In this document: in pieces, positions 24,616 through 33,461 of the stretch
Layout of the letters: the number at the start of each line of letters is the position of its first letter
Position numbering within the stretch: the stretch's first letter is position 1
Assembly: GCA_017515985.1 (NCBI GenBank)
Contig: JAFWDV010000009.1
Coordinates: forward strand, 1-46,831
Origin: Clostridia bacterium
GTDB taxonomy: Bacteria > Bacillota > Clostridia > TANB77 > CAG-508
Reading direction: 5' to 3'
DNA: 46,831 nt
Translations under genes and position numbers: made by a program
Notes under the pieces: generated by a model
The model's input: the letters and a program-made list of their open reading frames with translations, nothing else
Databases searched by the model: none
Told to the model about the DNA's origin: nothing

Positions 24616-27556
24616 GTACATAACCTCCTTCTTGCTTCTCTTTCTCATATTCTCTACTAAATTCACGTAAAAGGCCAAGTCTAGATCTCATATCTTTCAA
24701 AACATCTTCGCGACCACATTTAGCTACCGGACCACCATACACATCTCTTCTAATTATTTCACCTTGCATTGCCCTAATCATTTCCTGAACAACTGGTGAA
24801 TCCTTTGGTAATCCATCTGGTATTACGATTTCTCTTTGACCATTTCTATACTCCTCTTGAATTTTTCTTATTCTACCAAGGCTTTCAATTTTCTTTTCTT
24901 TTGGATAATCTTCTTTTGTACCAATAAGCCTATCCTCATTAAAATATTTTGCATGTCTTATATGGAAATTATCATCGGAAGTTAATATATCATATGAATC
25001 TTCTATTTTTTCTGGTGAGTTTTCTCTCAACTGACCAGCATACCATGTTATGTCATACCAGTACGGAACACCTTCAATGTTTACAATATTGTATGCATGG
25101 GTTCTAGCAGGAAAGAATTCACATTTAACCCCTATTCTGTCAAAAATGCTTTTGATAAAAATCGAATAGTTTGAACATACCGCATATCCATCCGTAAAAA
25201 GTCTTGCAAATGAGGCTCTACCTAGCCCAGACACCCCTTTTTTTAGTTCTGCATAGTTATATTGAATATACCTCGCTAAAAATTCCGTAACATATAGTAC
25301 TTTATCAATTTCAGGAACATTCTCTGGTACATTTTCCACCACAAAGTCTTCCAGTAGCTTAAATGATGCATATTCAAAAAACGATTGTTCTCGTTGTACA
25401 CCCCCGTCTTTTCCAAGATCTTTATAGAAAAAACTACATGAAATTCCAAGCTTGCTTACAATTTCGTCACACTCTTCTGCTTTTTTCATAAATTCATTGG
25501 ATTCTTGTAATTCAAAATTTGTATGTGGGATAAAAACAATTTTTAGTGAATCTTTGATTTTTTCAGCATTTGATTCCTCACTAAGGCGTTCCATTATTTC
25601 TTTTACTTGTTCAATCGATTCCATCGAGTTAACATCAATATCTAACTCAATATCTACACCTTTTGGTATATATTCTTGTATTTTTTTATAAAACTTATAT
25701 GCTTCCATTGGAGTCATAGCTTTATCACAACATATCGTAAAAACTTCATCTTCAATATAACCGTTTTTTCGATAGTAAATACTACCCGTTTTAAGAATAT
25801 CACTTATAAGTGCACTTGATATATCAGTATTTCTTGAAATATCAAAAAAAACATTTTCTCTCACGAAAAGACTTTTAGAATTATCTCTCAATACGTTTGA
25901 TTGTGTTTTTGTTCCATCCTCCAAAATACATATTGGTATGTTTCCCGGACCTTCATCAATGAAATTAAAAAAATCATCGTCTTTTATTTGACTTAATCCG
26001 ATATAAATTTTAATGGATTTACGAAAATCTTTTTCTTTTATTTCTTTTATAATATCATCGATTTCCATTTTCTCGAATTTACCATAACGGAACTCATATC
26101 CCATTCTTTTTACTGCGTAGGCTATTGTCCTACAAAAATCTGCTCCACCATTTTTTATATCTTCGTCTCGTATACTTATATAATCACTTCTGCGGATAAG
26201 CTCTTCCACCGGCATTTTTTCAACCTTTGGATAGTCGTCATTATCTTCCGTCTGAGTTTGTTCTTCTACTGTATTTTGATTTATATTTCTTCCATTCCAA
26301 ATTGAATTTAATTTTTCTTTAAATTCCTCTGGACATTCTTGTGAATTTAAAACCAGGTTTATAGTATTTACTATACGTGGTTCACCCAATAATTCATCTG
26401 GAACCTTTTCTATTAGTCCCAAAAATGTTTCTACTTCAAGTCTATAATACTCATAAGATATCTTTCTACCCATTCTATCAATAGCACTTATAAGAAATCT
26501 ATTATAAAAAACATTTTCTTCCATTCCTTCGGGCAAATACTCTTGTAATATTCTCCCCTTTATACGTTGTGAAATAAAAAAATCTCGAAAAATACCCTCA
26601 TTACAAAATTCAGCTGTCTCGACACAAGAAATCAGTTCATCTCCATATTCAGGATGATTTTTTATAAAGCTTCCAACATCAAAATTCTCTGTCCCTGTTG
26701 TATGTACTGCTTCAAAAAATACCTCTTTACAACCATCTGACATTAGTTTTACATAATTTGAATAAGCCCCTTTGTTATTTCTTATTATATCCTCGACATT
26801 TTTCACTCTTTTATCAGGATTGGTTTCAAGCATATTGCTAAACACTTTTCTTCTTCTTCTAAGCTCTTCTTCGTGCATTTTTTCAACTGTTGGATATTCG
26901 TCGTTATCTTCCGTCTGAGTTTGTTCTTCTATGTTATTTTGATCTACGCTTCTTCCATTCCACATTGAACTTACTTTTTCTTTAAATTCCTCAGGACATT
27001 CTTGTGAATTTAAAACCAGGTTTATAGTATTTACTATACGTGGTTCACCCAATAATTCATCTGGAACCTTTTCTATTAGACCTAAAAATGTTTCTAATTT
27101 AGCTTCTAATGCAAATTTATCATCCTCATAAGATATTCTTCTTCCCAAACTCTCAATAGCACTTATAAGAAATCTATTATAAAAAACATTTTTTTCCATT
27201 CCTTCCGGCAAAAAATCATGTAATATTTTATCTTGTATTCTTTGTGTAATAAAAAATGATCTAAAAAAGTTCCAATCATAAAATTCAAATGACCTAATAC
27301 AAGATATCAATTCATCTCTATATTCAGGATGATTTTTTATAAAGTTTTTAATATCAAAATTTTTCGGTCTAAAGGTATATTCTGCTTTAATAAGTGCCGC
27401 CCTACAACCATCTGATACAAGTTTTAAAGAGTCCCATAACGTCTTTGCGCTAGCTCTTCTCATGAAATCCTCGACATTTTTCTCTATTTTATCAGGATTG
27501 GTTTCAAGCACCTTGCTAAATGCTTCACTGTAACCATTCTTAATTCTTTGGTCCAT
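24605..27556 (-). CDS. Tandem-repeat protein with a transglutaminase-like domain
   Basis: 983 residues from the ATG at 27556, chosen because GGAGGG lies 4-5 bases before it; an ATG 4 codons earlier lacks a site. Two 221-residue repeats (about 8-228 and 229-449) share long identical stretches, e.g. FLGLIEKVPDELLGEPRIV and EEQTQTEDND. The middle (~450-770) is not recognised. The C-terminal part holds a papain/transglutaminase-like core: C794 in YAVCSNYS, H820 in THAYN, and D835 in YDITW, in the right order and spacing for a Cys-His-Asp triad. No signal peptide or membrane segment is visible, so it may be cytoplasmic. It has its own promoter and forms a two-gene unit with the overlapping small gene. 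It could be a protease, a protein crosslinker or an inactive scaffold. Confidence 0.75.
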   Translation of the reverse strand: MDQRIKNGYSEAFSKVLETNPDKIEKNVEDFMRRASAKTLWDSLKLVSDGCRAALIKAEYTFRPKNFDIKNFIKNHPEYRDELISCIRSFEFYDWNFFRSFFITQRIQDKILHDFLPEGMEKNVFYNRFLISAIESLGRRISYEDDKFALEAKLETFLGLIEKVPDELLGEPRIVNTINLVLNSQECPEEFKEKVSSMWNGRSVDQNNIEEQTQTEDNDEYPTVEKMHEEELRRRRKVFSNMLETNPDKRVKNVEDIIRNNKGAYSNYVKLMSDGCKEVFFEAVHTTGTENFDVGSFIKNHPEYGDELISCVETAEFCNEGIFRDFFISQRIKGRILQEYLPEGMEENVFYNRFLISAIDRMGRKISYEYYRLEVETFLGLIEKVPDELLGEPRIVNTINLVLNSQECPEEFKEKLNSIWNGRNINQNTVEEQTQTEDNDDYPKVEKMPVEELIRRSDYISIRDEDIKNGGADFCRTIAYAVKRMGYEFRYGKFEKMEIDDIIKEIKEKDFRKSIKIYIGLSQIKDDDFFNFIDEGPGNIPICILEDGTKTQSNVLRDNSKSLFVRENVFFDISRNTDISSALISDILKTGSIYYRKNGYIEDEVFTICCDKAMTPMEAYKFYKKIQEYIPKGVDIELDIDVNSMESIEQVKEIMERLSEESNAEKIKDSLKIVFIPHTNFELQESNEFMKKAEECDEIVSKLGISCSFFYKDLGKDGGVQREQSFFEYASFKLLEDFVVENVPENVPEIDKVLYVTEFLARYIQYNYAELKKGVSGLGRASFARLFTDGYAVCSNYSIFIKSIFDRIGVKCEFFPARTHAYNIVNIEGVPYWYDITWYAGQLRENSPEKIEDSYDILTSDDNFHIRHAKYFNEDRLIGTKEDYPKEKKIESLGRIRKIQEEYRNGQREIVIPDGLPKDSPVVQEMIRAMQGEIIRRDVYGGPVAKCGREDVLKDMRSRLGLLREFSREYEKEKQEGGYVHGS
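26331..27079. repeat. Direct DNA repeat inside the transglutaminase-like gene
   Basis: 26331-26416 and 26994-27079 are identical over 86 bases, with similar sequence on both sides. The offset is 663 bases, exactly 221 codons, so the frame is preserved. Identity at silent positions indicates a recent duplication or gene conversion rather than ancient protein-level repeats. Confidence 0.9.
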
Positions 27557-27608
27557 AGTTCCCTCCATTTTTACCTAATCACTTATTATTTATATCTAAT
27601 CCACAATA

Positions 27609-27637
27609 ATTATAAACTTAATAATTTTATAATTCAA
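27609..27637 (-). promoter_or_regulatory. Sigma-A promoter of the transglutaminase-like locus
   Basis: TTGAAT (27632-27637), a 17-base spacer and TATAAT (27609-27614). Confidence 0.7.
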
Positions 27638-27641
27638 TATC

Positions 27642-27680
27642 AAAAAAAAAAAATAGAGCCTTATTATTTATAAAGCTCCA
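27642..27680 (-). terminator. Terminator of the vanZ-cdd-SDR-arsC operon
   Basis: GAGCCTTAT (27656-27664) pairs with ATAAAGCTC (27670-27678) with one wobble. A run of twelve A on the plus strand (T on the minus) follows. Confidence 0.85.
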
Positions 27681-27687
27681 TTCTATT

Positions 27688-28044
27688 TTATTTCAAATTA
27701 TCCTTCCAGTCTTTTTCTTTAAATCCAGCACATGCCCATTTATCGGTTACAACAACTGGCCTTTTAACAAGCATACCATCAGATGCAAGAAGTTTTATCT
27801 TTTCATCATCACTCATTCCATCTAGCTTTTCTTTTAAATTAAGCTCTCTATATTTCATACCAGTAGTATTAAACCACTTTCTAATATCTAGATTACTTTT
27901 TTTAATCCATTCTTTTAATTCTTTTTCGTTTGGATTATTCTCTACAATATGTCTATCATCAAATGATACTTTATTATCAACTAGCCACTTCTTTGCTTTT
28001 TGGCAAGTTGTGCATTTGGGATATTCTACAAATAATATTTTCAT
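27688..28044 (-). CDS. ArsC/Spx-family thioredoxin-fold protein
   Basis: 118 residues, the usual family length. CTTC at residues 11-14 gives a CxxC redox pair, and the basic GMLVKRPVVVTD block near 90-101 is the ArsC-family signature. The family includes arsenate reductases, YffB-like proteins and the transcriptional regulator Spx, which also has an N-terminal CxxC. The WFNTTGMKYREL segment fits the arsenate-reductase-like branch better than Spx. No ars genes are nearby, so arsenate reduction is not supported by context. Last gene of the operon starting with the VanZ gene. Confidence 0.85.
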   Translation of the reverse strand: MKILFVEYPKCTTCQKAKKWLVDNKVSFDDRHIVENNPNEKELKEWIKKSNLDIRKWFNTTGMKYRELNLKEKLDGMSDDEKIKLLASDGMLVKRPVVVTDKWACAGFKEKDWKDNLK

Positions 28045-28067
28045 ATAAACTCCTTATGTTTTATTTT

Positions 28068-28946
28068 TTAAATATATATTCTTTTTAGCTTTGTTAACTT
28101 CTCATCATCTATTTCAAATAGATAATCTTTGTATGGATTCTTATTTACAAATATTTGCTTTGCCTTTGTATTTTCAATAAAGTAATATGCTTTTTTAGTA
28201 TCCTTTGTAAATATAACAGCACTGTAGTTATCTATATTCTTATTAATCATTTCTACCGCTTCTTCAACAGGCACTTCTTTGATTAAATCTAAATCAATAT
28301 TGTTATTGAACACAAACTCATCCATATTTAATAATTCATCTTTTAGATTCTTATCATCTAAATATAAACTCATTGTTCCATAAGAGCTATATACAACATT
28401 TTTATCTTTTACTTTATCAGTAAAATTAAAATACTTATCAATATTATTTACAAATATGAATGTTTCAAATTTATCTGCATAGTCATATATTTCCTTAAAA
28501 TCCTCATATTCATAATAATCAACATACGTATCATATTCCTCTTCTTTACACGCATTATTAACAATTTCAATTATCTTTTTAGTAACTTCATGAATCTTAT
28601 CTTCCACAAATAAAACAAGCTTATTATGAGTTTTAAGAGCTTTTAAAATAAGATATAAACTGACATCTGATACATCATTTGTTATAGCACCAATACTTCC
28701 CAATCCATCATACATTACCGTTTTTGAATTATTATCCATAATCCAATCTTCTTTTTTGGCTCTTGAAATTGTTTCTAATAACTTGCTATATTCTTGTGTC
28801 TCAGAAAACTCATTATTATCTTCAGAAACAGACATATGAAGTGGCCCAACTTTTGATTTAATTTCTATTTCAATCTTATCAAATATTTCTCTAATTGTAT
28901 TAATATTAAATTTACTTTGCTCTTTTTCAATTTTTTTAATATCCAT
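28068..28946 (-). CDS. Miniature aldehyde-dehydrogenase-like protein, catalytic domain missing
   Basis: 292 residues, weakly recognisable. YDGLGSIGAITND and ALKTHNKLVLFVEDKIHEV look like the ALDH segment that reads PxGVIGAI ... ALxxGNAVVLKPSE. Near the C-terminus SAVIFTKDTKKAYYFIENT ... IFVN resembles the late ALDH block SAAIFTxDxxxAxxFxxxxxaGxVxVN. What is normally between, about 200 residues with the catalytic Cys and Glu, is not present. If correct it would be a shrunken, inactive dehydrogenase fold. It lies 26 bases after the SDR gene with AGGAG before the ATG. The family call is tentative. Confidence 0.45.
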   Translation of the reverse strand: MDIKKIEKEQSKFNINTIREIFDKIEIEIKSKVGPLHMSVSEDNNEFSETQEYSKLLETISRAKKEDWIMDNNSKTVMYDGLGSIGAITNDVSDVSLYLILKALKTHNKLVLFVEDKIHEVTKKIIEIVNNACKEEEYDTYVDYYEYEDFKEIYDYADKFETFIFVNNIDKYFNFTDKVKDKNVVYSSYGTMSLYLDDKNLKDELLNMDEFVFNNNIDLDLIKEVPVEEAVEMINKNIDNYSAVIFTKDTKKAYYFIENTKAKQIFVNKNPYKDYLFEIDDEKLTKLKRIYI

Positions 28947-28972
28947 ATTTGATCTCCTAAATATCGTTATAA

Positions 28973-29734
28973 TTATTTTTTACTTTCAGTATGTGAATAT
29001 GCAAATCCTGCCATTACGTTATCAGGAAGAATTTTACATATATGTCTTAATGCTCTTACAGATGATCCTGGTATAATATAAAACTTTTTCTTTTTTAATC
29101 TTTCCACAGTATATTTAGCTACATACTCACTAGTTAGTGGCTTACTATTGAACTTAACTTTAGCAACCGTATTAAAGTTAGTATCAACTGGTCCAGGGCA
29201 AAGAATAGATATACTTACATTTGATTTTTCTTTTTTTAGCTCCTCTTTTATTCCTTGAGATAATCTAATTACGTATGCTTTAGATGCATAATATGCTGAC
29301 ATTAGAGGTCCTGGTAAAAAACCTGCAATAGAAGCAACATTTAGTATTTGTCCACTATTTTTTTCTTTCATATCTTTCAAGAATAACTTCGTAAGAATGT
29401 GAACAGCTGAAATATTTGTATTAATTAATTGAACCTCTGTATCTAAATCTACATCTTCAAATTTGCCATATGTTCCAAATCCGGCATTGTTAATTAATAA
29501 ATCAATTTGACTCTTATATTGTTTATATAATTCTTTGCAATTATCTACATCGCTTAAATCTTTTTGGACTACATCCACGCTTCTATTAATATTTAACTTG
29601 CTGATTTCGCTCTTTAATTCATTTAACTTATCTTTGCTTCTTGCAACAATAACTAAATCATAACCCTCTTTTGCAAGATTAATAGCTAAGTCTCTTCCAA
29701 TACCAGAAGAAGCTCCTGTAATTAATGCTCTCAT
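28973..29734 (-). CDS. Short-chain dehydrogenase/reductase
   Basis: 253 residues. TGASSGIG (6-13) binds NAD(P), NNAG follows, then a catalytic Ser in LNVASIAG and YYASK as the YxxxK motif. The C-terminal PGxVDTNF loop is classical. It resembles the YqjQ/DltE-type broad reductases. The substrate cannot be told. It starts 14 bases after cdd with an AGAGGAG site, so the two are co-transcribed. Confidence 0.9.
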   Translation of the reverse strand: MRALITGASSGIGRDLAINLAKEGYDLVIVARSKDKLNELKSEISKLNINRSVDVVQKDLSDVDNCKELYKQYKSQIDLLINNAGFGTYGKFEDVDLDTEVQLINTNISAVHILTKLFLKDMKEKNSGQILNVASIAGFLPGPLMSAYYASKAYVIRLSQGIKEELKKEKSNVSISILCPGPVDTNFNTVAKVKFNSKPLTSEYVAKYTVERLKKKKFYIIPGSSVRALRHICKILPDNVMAGFAYSHTESKK

Positions 29735-29748
29735 ATATTTTCTCCTCT

Positions 29749-30141
29749 TTAAAAACCGAAGCTATGTGGCAATAAATCACTTATCGTATACTCTTCTACA
29801 TTATTATTTTCGTCTACCGCACACACTTTGAAATTACTATCTACAAACTCACTCATAAACTGTCTACAATAGCCACAAGGCATGCATTTTTCTGTAGGTT
29901 CTTGGCCTTTTGGAGCACCAACTACAGTAATACATTCAAACTCTCTTTCGCCCTCTGAAATAGCCTTTACAAAAGCTGTTCGTTCAGAGCATAAGGCTTG
30001 AATCCCATGATTTTCAACATTACAACCTGTATAAACTTTTCCGCTCCTTGTCCTTAGAGCTGCTCCAACTTGAAAATTACTATATGGTGAATACGCATTT
30101 AATCTAGCTTTTTTAGCTGTCTCAATATCTTCTTTATACAT
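29749..30141 (-). CDS. cdd: Cytidine deaminase
   Basis: 130 residues. Converts cytidine and deoxycytidine to uridine forms. The zinc site has CSE (CSERTAF) and PCGYCRQ, the three-cysteine arrangement of the small tetrameric cytidine deaminases. NVENHG precedes the active Glu segment. Starts 33 bases after the VanZ-like gene, with GGGAGG upstream. The deoB gene of the same salvage pathway is about 2.1 kb upstream. Confidence 0.95.
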   Translation of the reverse strand: MYKEDIETAKKARLNAYSPYSNFQVGAALRTRSGKVYTGCNVENHGIQALCSERTAFVKAISEGEREFECITVVGAPKGQEPTEKCMPCGYCRQFMSEFVDSNFKVCAVDENNNVEEYTISDLLPHSFGF

Positions 30142-30174
30142 AAAAATCCTCCCTATCTATATTAAATTAAAACT

Positions 30175-30651
30175 TTATGCTGTTTCTTTATTTTTAGACT
30201 TTATCAAATTTATAACTTTTCCAGCAAGCATAACTAGCAAACAACCGAAAAGAACTCCACATGTATCTATACACATATCTCTTATTTCCATACTTCTACC
30301 GCTAACAAAACTCTGATGAAACTCATCTGTTATAGCATACAATGCACCAAAAACTATACACAGTATAATTTTTCTTTTAGTGGATATATCAAAAGTATTA
30401 GCCTCATTCATTAGCCATACTCCAAGCAGTGTATATATAGAAAAGTGTGCTGTTTTTCTTACATAAAAAGTAACTTTATCTCTTAATGTTTCTTTCTTTA
30501 CTTTCTTATTTACTTTTGAAATAGTAGTTACCACACGCTCTACTACTACGCCACTTGTTTGGTTAGATTTAGTCGAATTTTCTGAAGAAAAAACAAATAT
30601 GACTATACAATTTATTATTATCAAAATAGCAAATATAGCTCTTTTTAACAT
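30175..30651 (-). CDS. VanZ-family membrane protein
   Basis: 158 residues from the ATG at 30651 (GGAGG 11 bases upstream); a TTG at 30717 is rejected. One N-terminal hydrophobic helix, then a VanZ core: RKTAHFSIYTLLG, ITDEFHQSFVSGRSMEIRDMCID and two further membrane helices. VanZ proteins lower teicoplanin sensitivity in some enterococci; most members are of unknown role. First gene of an operon running through cdd to the ArsC-like gene. Confidence 0.85.
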   Translation of the reverse strand: MLKRAIFAILIIINCIVIFVFSSENSTKSNQTSGVVVERVVTTISKVNKKVKKETLRDKVTFYVRKTAHFSIYTLLGVWLMNEANTFDISTKRKIILCIVFGALYAITDEFHQSFVSGRSMEIRDMCIDTCGVLFGCLLVMLAGKVINLIKSKNKETA

Positions 30652-30741
30652 GCTCTTTTGTGCCTCCAATTTATATTCTACGCGTATTATATTAACATAT
30701 AAAATAATAATCTTCAACCACAGGAAATATTTTTTTTCAAC

Positions 30742-30782
30742 AAAAAAAGCATAAATTACATTAAACTGTAACTATGCTTTTT
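30742..30782 (-). terminator. Terminator after the coiled-coil gene
   Basis: AAGCATA and TATGCTT as the base with TTACA and TGTAA inside, a few unpaired bases, and eight T following on the minus strand. Confidence 0.85.
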
Positions 30783-30791
30783 ATAATTTTT

Positions 30792-31436
30792 TTAGGCTTT
30801 TTTGCTATTTGCAATTTCTGATTTACTGCTCTTAGATTTCTTTTTAGTTTTTGTTTTATTTGTTTTATCAAGCTCTACCAAGGTATTTAAAATCATAACA
30901 AAATCCGCTGCATTAGGTTCAGGTAACTTTGAATTATTTTCAATGCTATATACAGAATTGTTATATTCTTCAATATGCTTTTGGTATTCGGCGTATGATT
31001 CTTCAGAAATTTTTCCTTCATGTTTGTTTATTCTATCAATTGCCTTAGTATAAATTTCATTTTCTTGATATATTTTGTATTGAGCATCTATTTCTTTTTC
31101 AATTTCTGAATTTTCTTGTTCAGCTCTTTTTGCTTCTTTATTTAAAGCTTTTACTTCATTATTTTTTTGTTTTAGTTGCTTTTTAATTCCTCTTATCTCC
31201 ATCAAAATGTTCATATAATCCTTCACATTATAAAATGGAATTTGCATTTTCACGCTTTTCTTGTCTTCACCTGTTATGTTTAATTGCTTTATTTCCTTCT
31301 CAGCTTTTTTTATATTGCTTTTGGCATCTGCTTGTATATTCAAATTTTCTTTAATTACACTCGCAATAGACTTATCTGCCTTCTTTGCTTTTATTAGCTC
31401 CTTTAAGTTATCATTATAACCTGATTTACTAAACAT
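30792..31436 (-). CDS. Coiled-coil hypothetical protein
   Basis: 214 residues, not recognised. Residues ~80-125 are a charged heptad-like region (KKQLKQKNNEVKALNKEAKR). The last 25 residues are almost entirely Lys, Ser and Thr. No membrane segment or signal. It has its own promoter (31473-31501), an AAAAGGGG ribosome site and a terminator, so it is a one-gene unit. The basic tail might bind nucleic acid or membrane lipids. Confidence 0.7.
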   Translation of the reverse strand: MFSKSGYNDNLKELIKAKKADKSIASVIKENLNIQADAKSNIKKAEKEIKQLNITGEDKKSVKMQIPFYNVKDYMNILMEIRGIKKQLKQKNNEVKALNKEAKRAEQENSEIEKEIDAQYKIYQENEIYTKAIDRINKHEGKISEESYAEYQKHIEEYNNSVYSIENNSKLPEPNAADFVMILNTLVELDKTNKTKTKKKSKSSKSEIANSKKA

Positions 31437-31472
31437 TTACAAAAACCCCTTTTTTTCTAAATTATGTAATCT

Positions 31473-31501
31473 ATTATATCAGATATTATGTAAAATGTCT
31501 A
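31473..31501 (-). promoter_or_regulatory. Sigma-A promoter of the coiled-coil gene
   Basis: TAGACA (31496-31501), a 17-base spacer and TATAAT (31473-31478). Confidence 0.6.
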
Positions 31502-31510
31502 GTGTAAATT

Positions 31511-32254
31511 TTATTTGCTCTTTTTGATCTTTGCTACGCCCTCTTTTAGGTGCACTGTAATTTCTTCTTTTGCCTTCATAGTGTTTTCTTTAATCTTCTT
31601 TTTAACATCTTCTATGCTAATTTTAGGAAAAGCCTTTATCAATCTTCTATCAAGTATTGATTTACCAAGCAATATTTCCTTTACCTTCTTGGTTATCTCT
31701 TCAGTATTATCTGTAACAATACTATTGTGTACATCTCTAACTGTTTTCTTTAATCCAAATATAACAACTAAGGAAACAATACAATCAGCAATAAAAAATA
31801 TTACACAAATCCAGTACCATACATTTAAGCTATGCTCTGATATACTTTCCAATATACCTTCAAAAAAAGGATTTGTTATATACATTATCATACAGCTTAG
31901 TAAGCCAAATGGAATTATGGTTTCCAGGCAAACTCTTCCGTTAATATTGTATTTCTTTTTACTATAATCCCACCAGCGTGCATGAAATACTTTCTCCATA
32001 ACGTAGCTCGTAAAATATTCAAGAACTCCACATATAACGATTGCCATAGAAAAAATAGCCACAGGATAGTCTCTAAACTCCTGTAACAATAAAGTAATAA
32101 GTATTGCACCACACCCATAAATAGGACAATAGGGGCCTATTAAGAATCCCCTATTAACAAATTTTTTATTTTCAATTATTCCAAGTGTAACTTCCATACA
32201 CCATCCCATAATAGAATATATTAAAAATAGAAAAAAATATGTTTTTATATCCAT
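31511..32254 (-). CDS. CmpB-type putative ABC transporter membrane protein
   Basis: 247 residues with about five membrane helices in the first 165 and a charged basic C-terminal tail. FLIYSIMGWCMEV, GFLIGPYCPIYGCG and VFHARWWDYS are the signatures of the ABC_trans_CmpB family (PF06541). No ATPase gene is nearby, so a transport role is unproved. It lies 16 bases after deoB, with GAGG before the ATG, and probably ends the deoB transcript. Confidence 0.85.
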   Translation of the reverse strand: MDIKTYFFLFLIYSIMGWCMEVTLGIIENKKFVNRGFLIGPYCPIYGCGAILITLLLQEFRDYPVAIFSMAIVICGVLEYFTSYVMEKVFHARWWDYSKKKYNINGRVCLETIIPFGLLSCMIMYITNPFFEGILESISEHSLNVWYWICVIFFIADCIVSLVVIFGLKKTVRDVHNSIVTDNTEEITKKVKEILLGKSILDRRLIKAFPKISIEDVKKKIKENTMKAKEEITVHLKEGVAKIKKSK

Positions 32255-32270
32255 TTATAAAACCTCACAT

Positions 32271-33452
32271 TTATTTTAATATCTCAGTTTTAAAGCTTTC
32301 TCCTGTTATTTTGTCTAAACCATATATATCTAATATAGTTGCAGAAATATCAGCAAAAGTCGCTCTTGTTCCAAGATTTACATTCTCTTTTACGTGTTTT
32401 CCATAAACAAGCACTGGTATATATTCCCTAGAATGGTCTGTACTTGGTGTCGTAGGGTCATTACCGTGATCAGCAGTAATAATTAATAAATCATCATCTT
32501 TTAAGTTTGACATTATTTCTGGAAGCTTACTATCAAAATATTCTAGAGCCTTAGCATATCCTTTCACATCATTTCTATGACCGTAAAGCATATCTGTATC
32601 TACTAAATTTGTAAATATAAGTCCCTTCGTATCTTTTTTTATGTAATCAATTGTCAAATCAATTCCTTCAGCATTTCCATTAGTATGTATTGCCTTTGTA
32701 ATGCCTCTTCCAGAAAATAAATCTTCAATTTTTCCGATTGCAATAATATCTGCATTCTCATCATTTTCATGTATAACATCTAGCATAGTTTTTCCAAATG
32801 TATTAGATTCAAAATCTCTTCTGTTATACGTTCTTTTGAAATTTTCAGCTTTATCACCTATGAAAGGCCTAGCAATAACCGTACCAACATTATATTTAGG
32901 ATTATCCAACATTCGTCTTGCAATTTTACACATTTCATATAGTTTTGGCACTGGAATTATATCCTCATGTGCCTCTATTTGGAACACGCTATCTGCAGAA
33001 GTATATATAATTGGGTAACCAGTTTTCATATGCTCTTCGCCATATCTTTTTAAAATTTCAGTTCCTGAGCCTACTTCATTACATAAAATATCTTTGCAAC
33101 CAGTTTCCTTTATAAACTCATCTAACATTTCCTTAGGAAACGCATTTGGGTATGTGGTAAATCCAGGATGCTTAGCATAACCGCATATTTCCCAATGTCC
33201 AACAGGACTATTTTTTCCATCAGCAGTTTCCATAGCTCTACCATATGCACCTATGGTTTTTTCTTGCTTGTCAGATATTTCAACACCATCTATATTGTAT
33301 AATCCTAAGCTCTTCATATTTGGTAAATTAGGGTGAACCTCGTTATATATATTAACTAAAGTGTTGCTTCCTTCATCGCCGTACTTATTGGCATCTGGAG
33401 CTTCCCCAACGCCAAATCCATCCAAAACCATTATTATTGCTCTGTTAATCAT
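32271..33452 (-). CDS. deoB: Phosphopentomutase
   Basis: 393 residues. Interconverts (deoxy)ribose 1-phosphate and 5-phosphate in nucleoside catabolism and salvage. An alkaline-phosphatase-fold metalloenzyme: VLDGFGVGEAPDA at the N-terminus, SADSVFQIEAHED, DTDMLYGHRNDVKG and ITADHGNDPTTPSTDHSRE with the Mn2+-binding Asp and His residues. Starts 9 bases after the acidic orphan, with its AGGAGG overlapping the end of that gene. Confidence 0.96.
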   Translation of the reverse strand: MINRAIIMVLDGFGVGEAPDANKYGDEGSNTLVNIYNEVHPNLPNMKSLGLYNIDGVEISDKQEKTIGAYGRAMETADGKNSPVGHWEICGYAKHPGFTTYPNAFPKEMLDEFIKETGCKDILCNEVGSGTEILKRYGEEHMKTGYPIIYTSADSVFQIEAHEDIIPVPKLYEMCKIARRMLDNPKYNVGTVIARPFIGDKAENFKRTYNRRDFESNTFGKTMLDVIHENDENADIIAIGKIEDLFSGRGITKAIHTNGNAEGIDLTIDYIKKDTKGLIFTNLVDTDMLYGHRNDVKGYAKALEYFDSKLPEIMSNLKDDDLLIITADHGNDPTTPSTDHSREYIPVLVYGKHVKENVNLGTRATFADISATILDIYGLDKITGESFKTEILK

Positions 33453-33461
33453 ATGTACCTC

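Noticed and set aside
24616..24678. Longer form of the small gene coupled to the transglutaminase-like gene
   Set aside because: TTG start without a ribosome site; the ATG at 24615 sits 8 bases from AGGAGG.
27688..28044. Calling the ArsC-like protein Spx
   Set aside because: It has CxxC, but the WFNTTGMKYREL region and lack of Spx-typical C-terminal features fit the arsenate-reductase-like branch better; the name is left open.
30652..30717. VanZ-like protein starting at TTG 30717
   Set aside because: No ribosome site; ATG 30651 has GGAGG and places the hydrophobic helix at the N-terminus.
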